A stretch of DNA of 64,000 nucleotides, taken from Nocardiopsis coralli. GTDB taxonomy: Bacteria > Actinomycetota > Actinomycetes > Streptosporangiales > Streptosporangiaceae. A model generated the notes under the pieces. It saw only the letters and a list, made by a program, of their open reading frames with translations. It made no database searches and was not told where the DNA came from. Position numbers and translations under genes: made by a program. Each line of letters begins with the position of its first letter. The stretch's first letter is position 1. Of the stretch, positions 8,506-17,059 are shown piece by piece. The stretch spans positions 273,915-337,914 of the forward strand of contig NZ_JADBGI010000003.1 in the NCBI RefSeq assembly GCF_014892575.1, in the 5' to 3' direction.

Positions 8506-9464
8506 TCGTCGTGCTTGGGTGCGCGGTGCCGGCCGCCGCGGCGCGGACGCTCGTCCCCGTCCTCCGGGGCCTGCGCACCCTCGTCCTCGGGCTCCTCGTC
8601 GCCGACCGGTCCGGTGGAGAAAGCACGGGTCGCGCCGGGGCTCTCGGGCGCTTCGTCGCCCGGGCGGCGCGGGTGCTCGAAGCGTTCCCCGGGTTCGAAG
8701 GTCTCGGTGGGCGCGGCCCCTCCGGCGTCCGGGTCGAGCAGGTCCTCACCGTACCCGGGGCCCCCGCCGGCCCGGAACTCCTCCTCGGGCACGGGCTCCG
8801 GGTCCTCCCCCGACACGTACTCGGGTTCGGCCCCCGCGGCACCGGCGCCGTACTCGGCACCCTCGTCCGGGCCGGCGTCCTCCTCGCCCTCCTCGCCCCA
8901 GTCGAACAGGCCCTGGGCGCTGCGCAGCCGGAACCCGGCCACGGCGAGCACGACACCGAAGATGATCGCGTAGATCCCGATGACGAACACGATCGCCTCG
9001 GCGCCCTGCAGCGGCCAGAACCACAGCAGCAGACCGAAGATGACCGAGAGCGCGCCGACGAAGATCAGCAGCCACTCCGAGCTGATCTGGGCACGCAACC
9101 GGATCGCGGTGACGATCTCGCCGATGCCGGTGACGATCGCCCACGCACCGATGATGAACACGAGCGCGATCACCGCGGCCAGCGGCCACAGCAGCGCGAT
9201 CAGACCCATGACGAGCGTCAGGACCGCCTGCACGACCAGAGGAGCGCGGGTCCCTCTCTCGGCCCGGTAGGCGGTGTAGCCGACCGCACCGGCGTCCACG
9301 AGCGCGTAGACACCGAAGATCACGGCCAGGGCGACCAGGGTGAGCCCCGGCCACACCAGGGCCAGGAGTCCGAACAGTACGGCGGCCACACCCCGAAGGA
9401 CCACCAGCCACCAGTTGCGACTCAGGTACCCGAGCAGTCCCTCGGGCAATGCGTACCCGACCAT
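8502..9464 (-). CDS. HdeD-family (DUF308) membrane protein with acidic tail
   Basis: 320 aa. The first 190 residues contain six hydrophobic helices in three repeats, typical of HdeD/DUF308 proteins (YLSRNWWLVVLRGVAAVLFG; LALVWPGLTLVALAVIFGVY). The last 120 residues are acidic, rich in Glu, Gly and Pro, and predicted disordered and cytoplasmic; E. coli HdeD lacks such a tail. HdeD proteins are linked to acid-stress resistance in enterobacteria; in actinobacteria the role is unknown. The ATG at 9464 follows GGAGGGAGG. Its stop codon TAG lies inside the 65-bp palindromic element. Confidence 0.88.
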   Translation of the reverse strand: MVGYALPEGLLGYLSRNWWLVVLRGVAAVLFGLLALVWPGLTLVALAVIFGVYALVDAGAVGYTAYRAERGTRAPLVVQAVLTLVMGLIALLWPLAAVIALVFIIGAWAIVTGIGEIVTAIRLRAQISSEWLLIFVGALSVIFGLLLWFWPLQGAEAIVFVIGIYAIIFGVVLAVAGFRLRSAQGLFDWGEEGEEDAGPDEGAEYGAGAAGAEPEYVSGEDPEPVPEEEFRAGGGPGYGEDLLDPDAGGAAPTETFEPGERFEHPRRPGDEAPESPGATRAFSTGPVGDEEPEDEGAQAPEDGDERPRRGGRHRAPKHDD

Positions 9465-9601
9465 CGCAGCCTCCCTCCTCGGCGAGGGGCCCCGCACGGG
9501 CGGGGCCGCACCCTGGCACTTCCCGCAATGCCGCCCTCCGACGACTCCTCGCTCGCAAAATGCCGGGAAAACGGGGGCTGTGGCCGGGGCCGGACACACG
9601 A

Positions 9602-9658
9602 ACGCCCGCCCCCGCCACCGGTCGGCCTCGGGGGCCGGCGGGTGGCGCGGACGGGCGT
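9602..9658 (-). terminator. nested hairpin downstream of citrate synthase
   Basis: Outer arms ACGCCCG (9602-9608) and CGGGCGT (9652-9658) enclose a second stem CGCCACC (9613-9619)/GGTGGCG (9641-9647). It begins 44 bp past the citrate synthase stop in the direction of transcription. There is no clear U-tract, as is common in actinomycetes. Confidence 0.5.
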
Positions 9659-9701
9659 GTGGTGTTCGCCCGGGCTCCGAGACCCGGGGAACGGGCTGCT
9701 G

Positions 9702-10991
9702 CTAGCCCTGGCCGGGGTAGCGGCGCTCGTTCGCACCGATGTAGTGCTGGCGCGGGCGCGCGATCCGGAAGGCCGGGTCGTGCAGCTGCTCGCGGTAGTG
9801 CGCGATCCACCCGGGCAGGCGGCCCAGGGCGAAGAGCACGGTGAACATGTTGGTCGGGAAGCCCATGGCCCGGTAGATGACGCCGGTGTAGAAGTCGACG
9901 TTCGGGTAGAGCTTGCGCTCGGTGAAGTAGGAGTCGGCGAGCGCGGCGGCCTCGAGCTTGAGCGCGAGCTCGAACAGCTCGTCCGGGTTGTCGTCCCGGT
10001 CGAGGATCTGGGTGGCCAGACCCTTGATCTCCTTGCTGCGCGGGTCGAAGTTCTTGTAGACCCGGTGCCCGAAGCCCATGAGGCGGACCTCGCGGTTCTT
10101 CACGCGCTCCAGGAAGTCCTCGATGCTGACACCCGAGTCGCGGATCTCGTCCAGCATCTCCAGGACGGCCTGGTTGGCGCCGCCGTGCGACGGGCCGGAG
10201 AGCGCGTTCACGCCGGAGGCGATGCTCGCGAAGATGTCGGCCTGCGAGGAGCCGACGACCCGCACGGTGGCGGTGGAGCAGTTGAGCTCGTGGTCGGCGT
10301 GCAGGATCAGCAGCAGGTCGACGGCCTTGCCGAAGAGTTCGCCCAGCTCACCGTCGGGACGCGCGTCGCCGAAGGTCATGCGGGTGAAGTTCTCGACGTA
10401 GTCGAGCGAGGGGTCCGGCGCGATCGGCTGCTCGCCGATGGAGTTGCGGTAGATGCGGGCCGCGATCGTCGGCAGCTTGGCCATCAGCCGGATCGTGGCG
10501 AGCTCGACCTGGTTCTCGTCGTCCGGGTCGACGCTGTCGTCGTAGTAGGCGGCCAGGGTGTTGACCGCGCTGGCGACCAGCGACATCGGGTGCCCGTTGC
10601 GGGGCATCGCGTCGATGAACGTGCCCATGTCGTCGGGGATGTCGGCGTTCTCGCGCAGCTTGTCGGAGAACTCCTTGAGCTGGCCGGGCTCGGGCAGCTC
10701 GCCGTAGATCACCAGGTAGGCGACCTCGAGGAAGCTGCTGCCGACGGCCAGGTCCTGGATGGGGTACCCGCGGTAGCGCAGGATCCCGGCGGCGCCGTCG
10801 ATGTAGGTGATCTTCGAGCTACAGGAGGCCGTGTTGCCGAACCCCGGGTCGAGGGTGGTCATACCCGTGGACCCCAGCAGGGTCTTCAGCTCGATGGTGC
10901 GCTCGCCCTCGGTGCCGGTGAACACCGGAAGTGTCAGCGTGCCGCCCTCGTAGTGGAGCTCCACCGTGCGCTCTTTCTCGTCATCGCTCAT
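9702..10991 (-). CDS. gltA: citrate synthase
   Basis: 429 aa, the usual length of the type II bacterial enzyme that condenses oxaloacetate and acetyl-CoA at the start of the TCA cycle. The catalytic triad regions are visible: GPSHGGANQAV (His), GFGHRVYK (His) and PNVDFYTG (Asp). N-terminal TLDPGFGNTASCSSKITYIDG and RYRGYPI are typical. I take the ATG at 10991 with GAAAGG upstream; a TTG 12 nt earlier lies too close to the same box. It is monocistronic. The long A+T-rich stretch upstream probably holds its promoter. Confidence 0.97.
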   Translation of the reverse strand: MSDDEKERTVELHYEGGTLTLPVFTGTEGERTIELKTLLGSTGMTTLDPGFGNTASCSSKITYIDGAAGILRYRGYPIQDLAVGSSFLEVAYLVIYGELPEPGQLKEFSDKLRENADIPDDMGTFIDAMPRNGHPMSLVASAVNTLAAYYDDSVDPDDENQVELATIRLMAKLPTIAARIYRNSIGEQPIAPDPSLDYVENFTRMTFGDARPDGELGELFGKAVDLLLILHADHELNCSTATVRVVGSSQADIFASIASGVNALSGPSHGGANQAVLEMLDEIRDSGVSIEDFLERVKNREVRLMGFGHRVYKNFDPRSKEIKGLATQILDRDDNPDELFELALKLEAAALADSYFTERKLYPNVDFYTGVIYRAMGFPTNMFTVLFALGRLPGWIAHYREQLHDPAFRIARPRQHYIGANERRYPGQG

Positions 10992-11696
10992 GCCCGAGGT
11001 CAACCTTTCCAGGCGGGGGATCCGTGAGGTCCGTGGGACGCGGGGCGGTCAGCCTCCACGTTCTTTTGATTCACTCGTTATTGTTCTGTTTTGTTAAACG
11101 ACCGTTAAGCAAAATCATATAAGTTTCACCGATTCAGGAACAGGTGACATGCAACACACACATGCGACCGCTCAGAATTACCGTCCGGTGAAGATCTACA
11201 GACTTTGCCGCATCGTGTTAACTTCCGTGATCGCCCTGAGACACCACGTACGGCACCGGGGATCACCCGGCGTCGCCATCGGTCTCCAGTTGGGTCCCCT
11301 GAGCACCTCGTCGCACGGTGCTCCGCGTCCGCTTCCCATGCCCCTTCACAGATAGGGACAAACCGGAACGTCCATCGGAACGACCGCGCCGCCGATCGTG
11401 CCCTAGCGGCCTCTTCACAGAGTACCTTCGCGCTGATCACGGGCGCTGAGGCGGGGTGGTCTCCGGTCGGTGATCTTGGCCTCTGCGCACGCCACGGGTA
11501 CCGCGGCCGCCCGGCCGGGACCGCGCTGAGAGGGGCCGGCGTGTGCTCCGGGCGTGCTCCCGGAACGGGGGTTCACACAGGTCTAGGCCAATGGGACCGG
11601 GAAACAATGCCGTGCCGCCGGCATCGCACACGGTGAATATTTCCGTTCGGGTGAGAAAGCGCCGCCGACGTGCGAGAACGAACGGGGCCAACTTGC
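10992..11696. other. about 0.7-kb intergenic region with unusually A+T-rich core
   Basis: No convincing gene. Bases 11050-11130 are strikingly A+T-rich for this genome, and the rest up to 11450 is also less GC-rich than its surroundings. Open frames here (for example minus strand 11126-11440) lack actinomycete third-position GC bias and family resemblance. The region separates citrate synthase (left, reading away) from the prfC terminator. Confidence 0.6.
11060..11130 (-). promoter_or_regulatory. probable citrate synthase promoter region
   Basis: An A+T-rich block about 70-140 bp upstream of the gltA start. On the minus strand it contains CTTATATGATTTTGC, whose TATGAT (11113-11118) resembles a -10 box. 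A 15-bp imperfect palindrome, TTAAACGACCGTTAA (11094-11108), lies just downstream of it and could be an operator. No good -35 is visible. Confidence 0.4.
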
Positions 11697-11756
11697 GGGG
11701 ATCTTGCTACCAGCGCCGGGTTCAGCGCCGAAACCGGCTCCAGTAGCAAGATCCCC
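11697..11756 (-). terminator. strong hairpin after prfC
   Basis: A perfect 14-bp inverted repeat, GGGGATCTTGCTAC (11697-11710) and GTAGCAAGATCCCC (11743-11756), with a 32-nt loop that itself can pair (GCCGGGTT with AACCGGC). It begins 11 bp after the prfC stop. The arms are not GC-only and there is no U-tract, so besides termination it could be a repeated palindromic element; I see no second copy in the window. Confidence 0.6.
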
Positions 11757-11766
11757 GGGCCACGCG

Positions 11767-13395
11767 CTACGCGTTCTCCTCGACGCCGCCCGCGAGCAGC
11801 GCCTCCATGAAGAGTTCCGGGTGGTCGCGCTCGATGACCCGCAGGCGCCACTTGTTGTTGACCAGCACCAGGAGTTCCCCGTCGGAACGGCGCCGCAGCA
11901 CCTCCGCGCCGGAGAGCGAGTGCAGGCCGGGCGCGGAGTCCTCGTCCGTGCGCCGCGCCACCGAGTACTCCAGCGGCGAGGCCTCGATCGGCGAGCGGAA
12001 CTCCTCGGCCATGCGGTGGCGCACCACGTCGAACTGGAGCGGCCCCACCGCCGCAAGCACCGGCGCCTGCTCACCGCGCACGTCCGAGGTCAGCACCTGG
12101 ACCACACCCTCGGCGTCCAGCTGGGCGATCCCCCGCTGGAACTGCTTGTACTTGCCGGCGTCGACCGCACGCGCGACCGCGAAGTGTTCCGGGGCGAAGC
12201 TCGGGATCGGCGGGAACACGACCTTCGGACCGTCGTAGAGGGTGTCGCCGACCGACAGCGCCTGCGCGTTGACCAGGGCGATCACGTCACCGGGGAAGGC
12301 CTCCTCGATGGTGGTCCGGTCGGAACCGAAGACCGCCTGGGTGTACTTGGTCGCGAACGGGCGCCCCGTCTCCGCGTGGGTGAGCACCATGCCGCGCTCG
12401 AACCGGCCCGAGCTGACGCGCACGAACGCCATGCGGTCGCGGTGGTTCTTGTCCATGTTGGCCTGCATCTTGAAGACCTGGCCGGAGAAGGGCTTGCCGA
12501 CCTCGCGGGGCTTGCCCTCGACGTCCTCCTTGGCCGCGGGCGCCGGGGCCAGGTTCACGACCGCCTCGAGGAGCTGGCCCACGCCGAAGTTGGAGAGCGC
12601 GGCGCCGAACAGCACCGGCGAGGACTCCCCCGCCAGGAAGGACTCGACGTCGAAGTCTGCACCGAGCGCTTCCAGCAGCTCGATCTCCTCCTGCGACTGG
12701 GTCCAGGCCTCCTGCTCGGTCTCGGCGGCCTCCTCGGCCGACATGGGCTCCTCGAGCGCCTTCTTCGCCCCGCCCGGGGTACGGGTCAGCTTCGTGTACT
12801 GCCCGTCGGAGCGGCGGTCGATGAGGCCGCGGAAGTCGCCGGCGATACCCACCGGCCAGTTGAGCGGGGTCGGGCGCAGGCCGATGCGCTGCTCGATCTC
12901 GTCGAGGAGCTCCAGGGGCTCGCGGCCGGGGCGGTCCCACTTGTTGACGAACGTGATGACCGGCATCTTGCGGGCGCGGCACACGTCGAAGAGCTTGAGG
13001 GTCTGCGGCTCCAGGCCCTTGGCCGAGTCCAGCAGCATGATCGCGCAGTCGACCGCCGAGAGCACGCGGTAGGTGTCCTCGGAGAAGTCGGCGTGGCCCG
13101 GGGTGTCCAGGAGGTTGAGGACACGGCCCTCGTAGTCGATGCGCAGGGCGGCCGAGGTGATGGAGATGCCGCGGTCCTGCTCCATGGCCATCCAGTCGGA
13201 GGTGACGCCGCGGCGGTCGCCCTTGCCGTGCACCGCGCCGGCGGACGAGATCGCCTGGGAGTGCAGCGCGAGCGCCTCGGTCAGGGTCGACTTACCGGCG
13301 TCGGGGTGGGAGATCACCGCAAAGGTGCGCCGCCTGGCGGCCTCCTGTGCCGCGCCGGAACCCTGCCGCGGCGCATCCGCCGTGTCCACGCTCAT
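11767..13395 (-). CDS. prfC: peptide chain release factor 3
   Basis: 542 aa, the normal length of RF3, the GTPase that removes RF1/RF2 from the ribosome after termination. G-motifs are clear: ISHPDAGKSTLTEAL (G1), GHADFSEDTYR (G3) and FVNKWDR (G4), with the RF3-typical SDWMAMEQDRGISITSAA. The ATG at 13395 is preferred because the GTPase domain starts 24 residues later as usual; the ribosome site is weak. The long N-terminal extension possible in this frame shows no conservation. It lies alone, 104 bp downstream of a TetR gene on the same strand. Confidence 0.97.
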   Translation of the reverse strand: MSVDTADAPRQGSGAAQEAARRRTFAVISHPDAGKSTLTEALALHSQAISSAGAVHGKGDRRGVTSDWMAMEQDRGISITSAALRIDYEGRVLNLLDTPGHADFSEDTYRVLSAVDCAIMLLDSAKGLEPQTLKLFDVCRARKMPVITFVNKWDRPGREPLELLDEIEQRIGLRPTPLNWPVGIAGDFRGLIDRRSDGQYTKLTRTPGGAKKALEEPMSAEEAAETEQEAWTQSQEEIELLEALGADFDVESFLAGESSPVLFGAALSNFGVGQLLEAVVNLAPAPAAKEDVEGKPREVGKPFSGQVFKMQANMDKNHRDRMAFVRVSSGRFERGMVLTHAETGRPFATKYTQAVFGSDRTTIEEAFPGDVIALVNAQALSVGDTLYDGPKVVFPPIPSFAPEHFAVARAVDAGKYKQFQRGIAQLDAEGVVQVLTSDVRGEQAPVLAAVGPLQFDVVRHRMAEEFRSPIEASPLEYSVARRTDEDSAPGLHSLSGAEVLRRRSDGELLVLVNNKWRLRVIERDHPELFMEALLAGGVEENA

Positions 13396-13499
13396 CGCCG
13401 TTCGCCCGTCCCGCTCGTGTCGCTGTCGGTTTTCGGCCCCGTCCAGCCTACGTGCGACGACGAACCCGCCCGACCATCGGCGAAAGCGGGCGATCGGGG

Positions 13500-14186
13500 T
13501 CAGGAACCGCCTGGTTCGAGGGCCGCACCGATCCGGCGCAGCACCTCGTCGTTGCCGGCACCGCTGGGGTAGACGGCGACCAGGACCCGATCGGGTTCGG
13601 GTCCGCCCTGGGGGTCGAGCAGGGGACGCGCGGCGGTGCTGACGTAGGCCATCGCCTCGTCGAAGCGCACCCACACCGTCTCCTCGTCCTCGCCGGACCC
13701 TCGCAGCCAGGAGCGCAGCACGTGGTTGTGCGCGGCGATGACGGACGCGGCGACCACGCCCGAGGCCAGGGAGAACGCGGACCCGGCGCGTTCGGTGAGG
13801 TAGTGGCTGAACGCCGACTGGTAGCGGGCGGTCATCGCCACCTCGCGGTCGCGCAGCCGCGGGTGCGCGCGCACCAGGCGGTACCGGGGCAGGGTGATCT
13901 CGGGATCGCGCACGTACCCCTGGAAGACCATGCGCGCGGCCGAACGCACCGCGGTGAGCGGGTCGTCCGGGGACGCGTCGAGGTATCCCACGACCGTCGC
14001 GAAGAGCTCGTCGTGCTCGGCGAAGAGGATGTCCTCCTTCGAACCGAACCGGCGGAACAGGCTGCGGCGGCTCACCCCCGTGGCGGCCGCGATGCCGTCC
14101 ATCGTCGTGCGTTCGAACCCGTACTCGGTGAAGAGGCCGACCGCCGCGAGGACGACCTCCCGTGTGCTCACCCGCGCCTGCGCCAC
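13500..14186 (-). CDS. TetR-family regulator next to an acyl-CoA dehydrogenase
   Basis: 228 aa. The N-terminal helix-turn-helix is typical: VVLAAVGLFTEYGFERTTMDGIAAATGVSRRSLFRRFGSKED, split here only for reading. The C-terminal ligand domain is helical and not assignable to a ligand. I chose the GTG at 14186 because GGAGG lies 5 nt upstream; the GTG at 14204 and longer forms lack such a box. It diverges from the acyl-CoA dehydrogenase gene, with two palindromes between them, so it probably represses that gene and perhaps itself in response to an acyl-CoA. Ligand identity is inference. Confidence 0.9.
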   Translation of the reverse strand: MAQARVSTREVVLAAVGLFTEYGFERTTMDGIAAATGVSRRSLFRRFGSKEDILFAEHDELFATVVGYLDASPDDPLTAVRSAARMVFQGYVRDPEITLPRYRLVRAHPRLRDREVAMTARYQSAFSHYLTERAGSAFSLASGVVAASVIAAHNHVLRSWLRGSGEDEETVWVRFDEAMAYVSTAARPLLDPQGGPEPDRVLVAVYPSGAGNDEVLRRIGAALEPGGS

Positions 14187-14258
14187 GGCCACCTCCGTTT
14201 CCACCGACCGAGGGTAGCTGTGCCCCACCGGTGTACTTCCCCGCACCTACCTTCTATC

Positions 14259-14293
14259 CTGGCACTGAATGCCAGTGTTGGGCACGCGGTGCC
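14259..14293. promoter_or_regulatory. double-palindrome operator between TetR and acyl-CoA dehydrogenase
   Basis: Two adjoining dyads: CTGGCA-CTGAA-TGCCAG (14259-14275, perfect 6-5-6) and GGCAC-GCG-GTGCC (14281-14293, perfect 5-3-5). Both share the half-site TGGCA/GGCAC. They lie just upstream of the dehydrogenase ribosome site (GGAGGA at about 14299), a position suited to repression by the divergent TetR protein. Confidence 0.65.
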
Positions 14294-14310
14294 AGACGGA
14301 GGAGAACCTG

Positions 14311-15465
14311 ATGAGCGACTTCGATCTGTTCAGGACGACGGAGGAACACGAGGAGCTGCGCGAGGCGGTGCGCGCTGTGGCCGAGGACAAGATCGCTCCG
14401 CACGCCGCCGAGGTCGACGACAAGAGCCGCTTCCCGCAGGAGGCCCTCGAGGCGCTCGTGGCCACCGACTTCCACGCGCCCCACATCGGGGAGCAGTACG
14501 ACGGTGTGGGCGCCGACGCGCTGGCCACCTGCATCGTCATCGAGGAGGTCGCCCGGGTCTGCGGTTCCTCCTCGCTCATCCCGGCCGTCAACAAGCTCGG
14601 CACCATGCCCGTGATCCTGGGCGGCTCCGAGGACATCAAGCAGCGTTACCTGCCGAAGGTCGCCAGTGGCGAGGCGATGTTCTCCTACGGCCTGTCCGAG
14701 CGCGAGGCCGGTTCCGACACCGCGGCGATGCGCACCCAGGCCGTGGCCGACGGCGACGACTGGATCCTCAACGGCCAGAAGTCGTGGATCACCAACGCCG
14801 GCGTCAGCGAGTACTACACCGTGCTGGCCGTCACCGACCCCGACGGCAAGCGCGGCAGCAACATCTCCGCGTTCGTGCTGCACGCCGACGACGCCGGCTT
14901 CACCCTGGGCGAGCCCGAGCGCAAGCTGGGCATCAAGGGCTCCCCGACCCGTGAGCTGTTCTTCGACGACGTGCGCGTGCCCGGCGACCGCATCGTCGGC
15001 GCCCCCGGCGAGGGCCTCAAGATCGCACTGCGCACCCTCGACCACACCCGCGTCACCATCGGTGCGCAGGCCGTCGGCATCGCCCAGGGCGCGCTCGACC
15101 ACGCCGTGGAGTACGTCAAGGAGCGCAAGCAGTTCGGCAAGTCGATCGCCGACTTCCAGGGTGTGCAGTTCATGCTCGCCGACATGGCGATGAAGCTCGA
15201 GACCGCCCGGCAGATGGTCTACACGGCCGCCGCGAAGTCCGAGCGCTTCGACGACGACCTGCCCTTCTACGGTGCGGCCGCCAAGTGCTACGCCTCCGAC
15301 GCGGCCATGGAGATCACCACCGACGCCGTGCAGCTGCTGGGCGGCGCCGGTTACGTGAAGGACTTCCCGGTCGAGCGCATGATGCGCGACGCCAAGATCA
15401 CGCAGATCTACGAGGGCACCAACCAGATCCAGCGCATGGTCATGGCCCGCCAGCTGCTCAAGTAG
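14311..15465 (+). CDS. acyl-CoA dehydrogenase (AcdH-like)
   Basis: 384 aa, standard length for short/branched-chain acyl-CoA dehydrogenases, FAD enzymes that make the alpha,beta double bond in fatty-acid or branched-chain amino-acid breakdown. Signature SEREAGSDTAAM and WITNAG are present in the flavin region. The C-terminal QIYEGTNQIQRMVMARQLL holds the usual catalytic glutamate. Close overall to Streptomyces AcdH, which serves valine and isoleucine catabolism; the substrate here is inference. The ATG at 14311 follows GGAGGA by 6 nt. Probably controlled by the divergent TetR through the palindromes at 14259-14293. A strong terminator follows. Confidence 0.95.
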   Translation: MSDFDLFRTTEEHEELREAVRAVAEDKIAPHAAEVDDKSRFPQEALEALVATDFHAPHIGEQYDGVGADALATCIVIEEVARVCGSSSLIPAVNKLGTMPVILGGSEDIKQRYLPKVASGEAMFSYGLSEREAGSDTAAMRTQAVADGDDWILNGQKSWITNAGVSEYYTVLAVTDPDGKRGSNISAFVLHADDAGFTLGEPERKLGIKGSPTRELFFDDVRVPGDRIVGAPGEGLKIALRTLDHTRVTIGAQAVGIAQGALDHAVEYVKERKQFGKSIADFQGVQFMLADMAMKLETARQMVYTAAAKSERFDDDLPFYGAAAKCYASDAAMEITTDAVQLLGGAGYVKDFPVERMMRDAKITQIYEGTNQIQRMVMARQLLK

Positions 15466-15506
15466 GCCGCGGCCCCGCAGCCGCCCCGTTCTCAGGGACA
15501 TACCGG

Positions 15507-15540
15507 AGGACCCCCGGGACATCGCCCGCCCGGGGGTCCT
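15507..15540 (+). terminator. hairpin after acyl-CoA dehydrogenase
   Basis: AGGACCCCCGGG (15507-15518) pairs perfectly with CCCGGGGGTCCT (15529-15540) across a 10-nt loop and is followed by TCCGTGT. It lies between two convergent genes and can serve both strands. Confidence 0.8.
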
Positions 15541-15557
15541 TCCGTGTGCTCAGGGGG

Positions 15558-16370
15558 TCAGGCGGTCTCCTCGCGCACGAACTTGGCGACCGGGATCGGG
15601 TCCCGGCCCAGCGCGCTGCGCACGTCCTCGGTCACCTCGGCCGCGCGTCCGGCCACGGCGGCGGAGAAGCGTTCGTTGAGGGTGTCGATGTAGCGGTCGC
15701 CCCAACCGCGGTTGCGGCCCCGGAAGTAGAACCCGGCCTCGTCGACCTTCTTGAAGCGCCACACGGGGCTGTCGGTTCCCTTGGTCATACGCACGAACTG
15801 CTTGAACGTGACGGGTTCGGGGCCGGTGAGGGTGTACTCGCGCCCGGCGTGGTCGCCGACGAGCGCGGCCACGGCGGTGTTCGCGACGTCCCGGGCGTCG
15901 ACGAAGCTCACGGCGGTGTGTTTCTTGACCGGCAGTTCGAGGCGTCCGTTGCGCGAGCGCGCCAGGGCGGCGAAGGTGCCCTCGGTGAAGTCCTGGTTCA
16001 GCCAGTTGGGGCGCAGGACGGTCCACTTGTCGAAGACCTTGCGAGCGCGTTCCTCGGCCACACGCTGGTCGGAGTCGGAAGGGGCGTGCTCGCTGCCCAT
16101 CGACGACATCACGACGGCCTTCTCGACGCCCCTCTCCGCGGCCTTCTCGAGGAAACCGGCGACCCGGTTGCCGAGGGAACGCCCGATGGGGGTGACCACG
16201 AAGACGCTCTCGACACCTTCGAGAAGCTGGTCCCAGTCGGAGGTGTCGGTCCAGTCCAGGCGCACCTCGGACGTACGTGAGGCGCCCGCGGCGGTGATGC
16301 CGCGCCGGCGCAGTTCGGTCAGGACGCGTCGCCCGACCATTCCCGTGGGTCCGGTGACCAAGACACTCAT
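15558..16370 (-). CDS. NmrA-like NAD(P)-binding oxidoreductase
   Basis: 270 aa. Rossmann nucleotide loop at the N-terminus (SVLVTGPTGMVGRRV), then VFVVTPIG, VVMSSMGSEHAP, WTVLRPNWLNQDF and SFVDARDVANTAV, the pattern of atypical short-chain dehydrogenases of the NmrA/SDR a5-a7 group. Many of these act as redox sensors or quinone reductases; the catalytic Tyr-xxx-Lys is not evident, so enzymatic activity is uncertain. Start taken at the ATG at 16370; a GTG 9 nt earlier is also possible and neither has a strong ribosome site. It is convergent with the acyl-CoA dehydrogenase. Confidence 0.88.
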   Translation of the reverse strand: MSVLVTGPTGMVGRRVLTELRRRGITAAGASRTSEVRLDWTDTSDWDQLLEGVESVFVVTPIGRSLGNRVAGFLEKAAERGVEKAVVMSSMGSEHAPSDSDQRVAEERARKVFDKWTVLRPNWLNQDFTEGTFAALARSRNGRLELPVKKHTAVSFVDARDVANTAVAALVGDHAGREYTLTGPEPVTFKQFVRMTKGTDSPVWRFKKVDEAGFYFRGRNRGWGDRYIDTLNERFSAAVAGRAAEVTEDVRSALGRDPIPVAKFVREETA

Positions 16371-16433
16371 GGGACTCACGGTACCGACGCCGCGGCACGG
16401 CCCGGCCGTGAACCGCCCACACGGGGCCGGTTC

Positions 16434-16880
16434 TCAGCGCCGCAGCGCCACCGTCGCGGTGGTGAACACGGCGGCGCCGAGGGCGGCCAGGCCCAGGTTG
16501 GCCGCCACGGCGTTCTCGGCGAGCACCTCCACGTGCGGGACCAGGGCCTGCTTGGCGGACACCCGTTACCTGCTGCGCGACGCCCCAGCGGCACTCTCGC
16601 TGCGTTCTCATCAGTCAACGGCACATCCAGGCCGACTCCTTCTTCGGCCTTGCGATAGCACCACTGGATACGCCCACCCGTCGCCCGCCACCAACCCTCA
16701 ACGGACGCCTTCGGCGCAGTAGTTGGTCGAAGCGACGGAAGGCGCCCACCAAACAGGCCCTGACCGGTTGAACCAGTTGAGGAACAGGCCGAGCACGGGT
16801 TGGGTCCACAGGTGGTCGACGGCGCCGCTGACGCCCGCGACGGCGAGGTAGGCGCCCAGTCCCTGGAGTACGTTGCGCAT
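16434..16880 (-). pseudogene. small membrane-protein gene broken by an inserted element
   Basis: The N-terminal part (16880 to about 16763) reads MRNVLQGLGAYLAVAG then GAVDHLWTQP and GLFLNWFNR. The C-terminal part (about 16541 to 16434) reads LVPHVEVLAENAVAANLG then LAALGAAVFTTATVALRR and a stop. The two halves look like one small two-helix membrane protein of roughly 85 residues, split between NR and LVPHV by the 221-bp element at 16542-16762. With the most obvious 4-bp flanking repeat removed, the halves are one frame apart, so either the true junction differs or a further indel exists. The start ATG has GGGGGG 6 nt upstream. Function unknown. Confidence 0.65.
16542..16762. mobile_element. 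221-bp MITE-like element with terminal inverted repeats
   Basis: Left end CAGGGCCTGCTTGGCGG then ACACC (16542-16563) and the reverse complement of the right end (16741-16762) agree at 18 of 22 positions. Flanks on the minus strand are GGTC at both sides if the ends are set one base in, a possible 4-bp target duplication; because CAGGSCCTG is itself palindromic, exact ends are ambiguous. The inside has no frame I can assign to a transposase, so it would need a partner for movement. Two internal blocks recur in the 65-bp palindrome at 8441-8505. Confidence 0.6.
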
Positions 16881-17059
16881 CCCCCCAGAGTCACGTCGCC
16901 ACCCGGGTGTGCGCATCGGCCCCCGGGACGTCGCGCGGGCGACCTCCGGCGGTGCGCGCGGGGCTCGGGGGCGACCGAAGTAGGGAGCGTCCCGACTTCG
17001 GTATCGGGTCCGTGCGCAGGGGCTTTCCCGGGCCAGGCGCGCACCTAGACTCCGGGGCG

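Noticed and set aside
6885..11027. 1380-codon plus-strand open frame
   Set aside because: Spans several convincing genes on the other strand including citrate synthase; composition is that of an antisense shadow.
11126..11440. 104-codon minus-strand frame in the gltA-prfC gap
   Set aside because: No ribosome site, no family resemblance and composition unlike neighbouring genes.
16542..16762. Clean target-site duplication for the inserted element
   Set aside because: GGTC flanks are possible, but the palindromic ends make the boundaries ambiguous and removal does not restore the reading frame simply, so I do not claim it.
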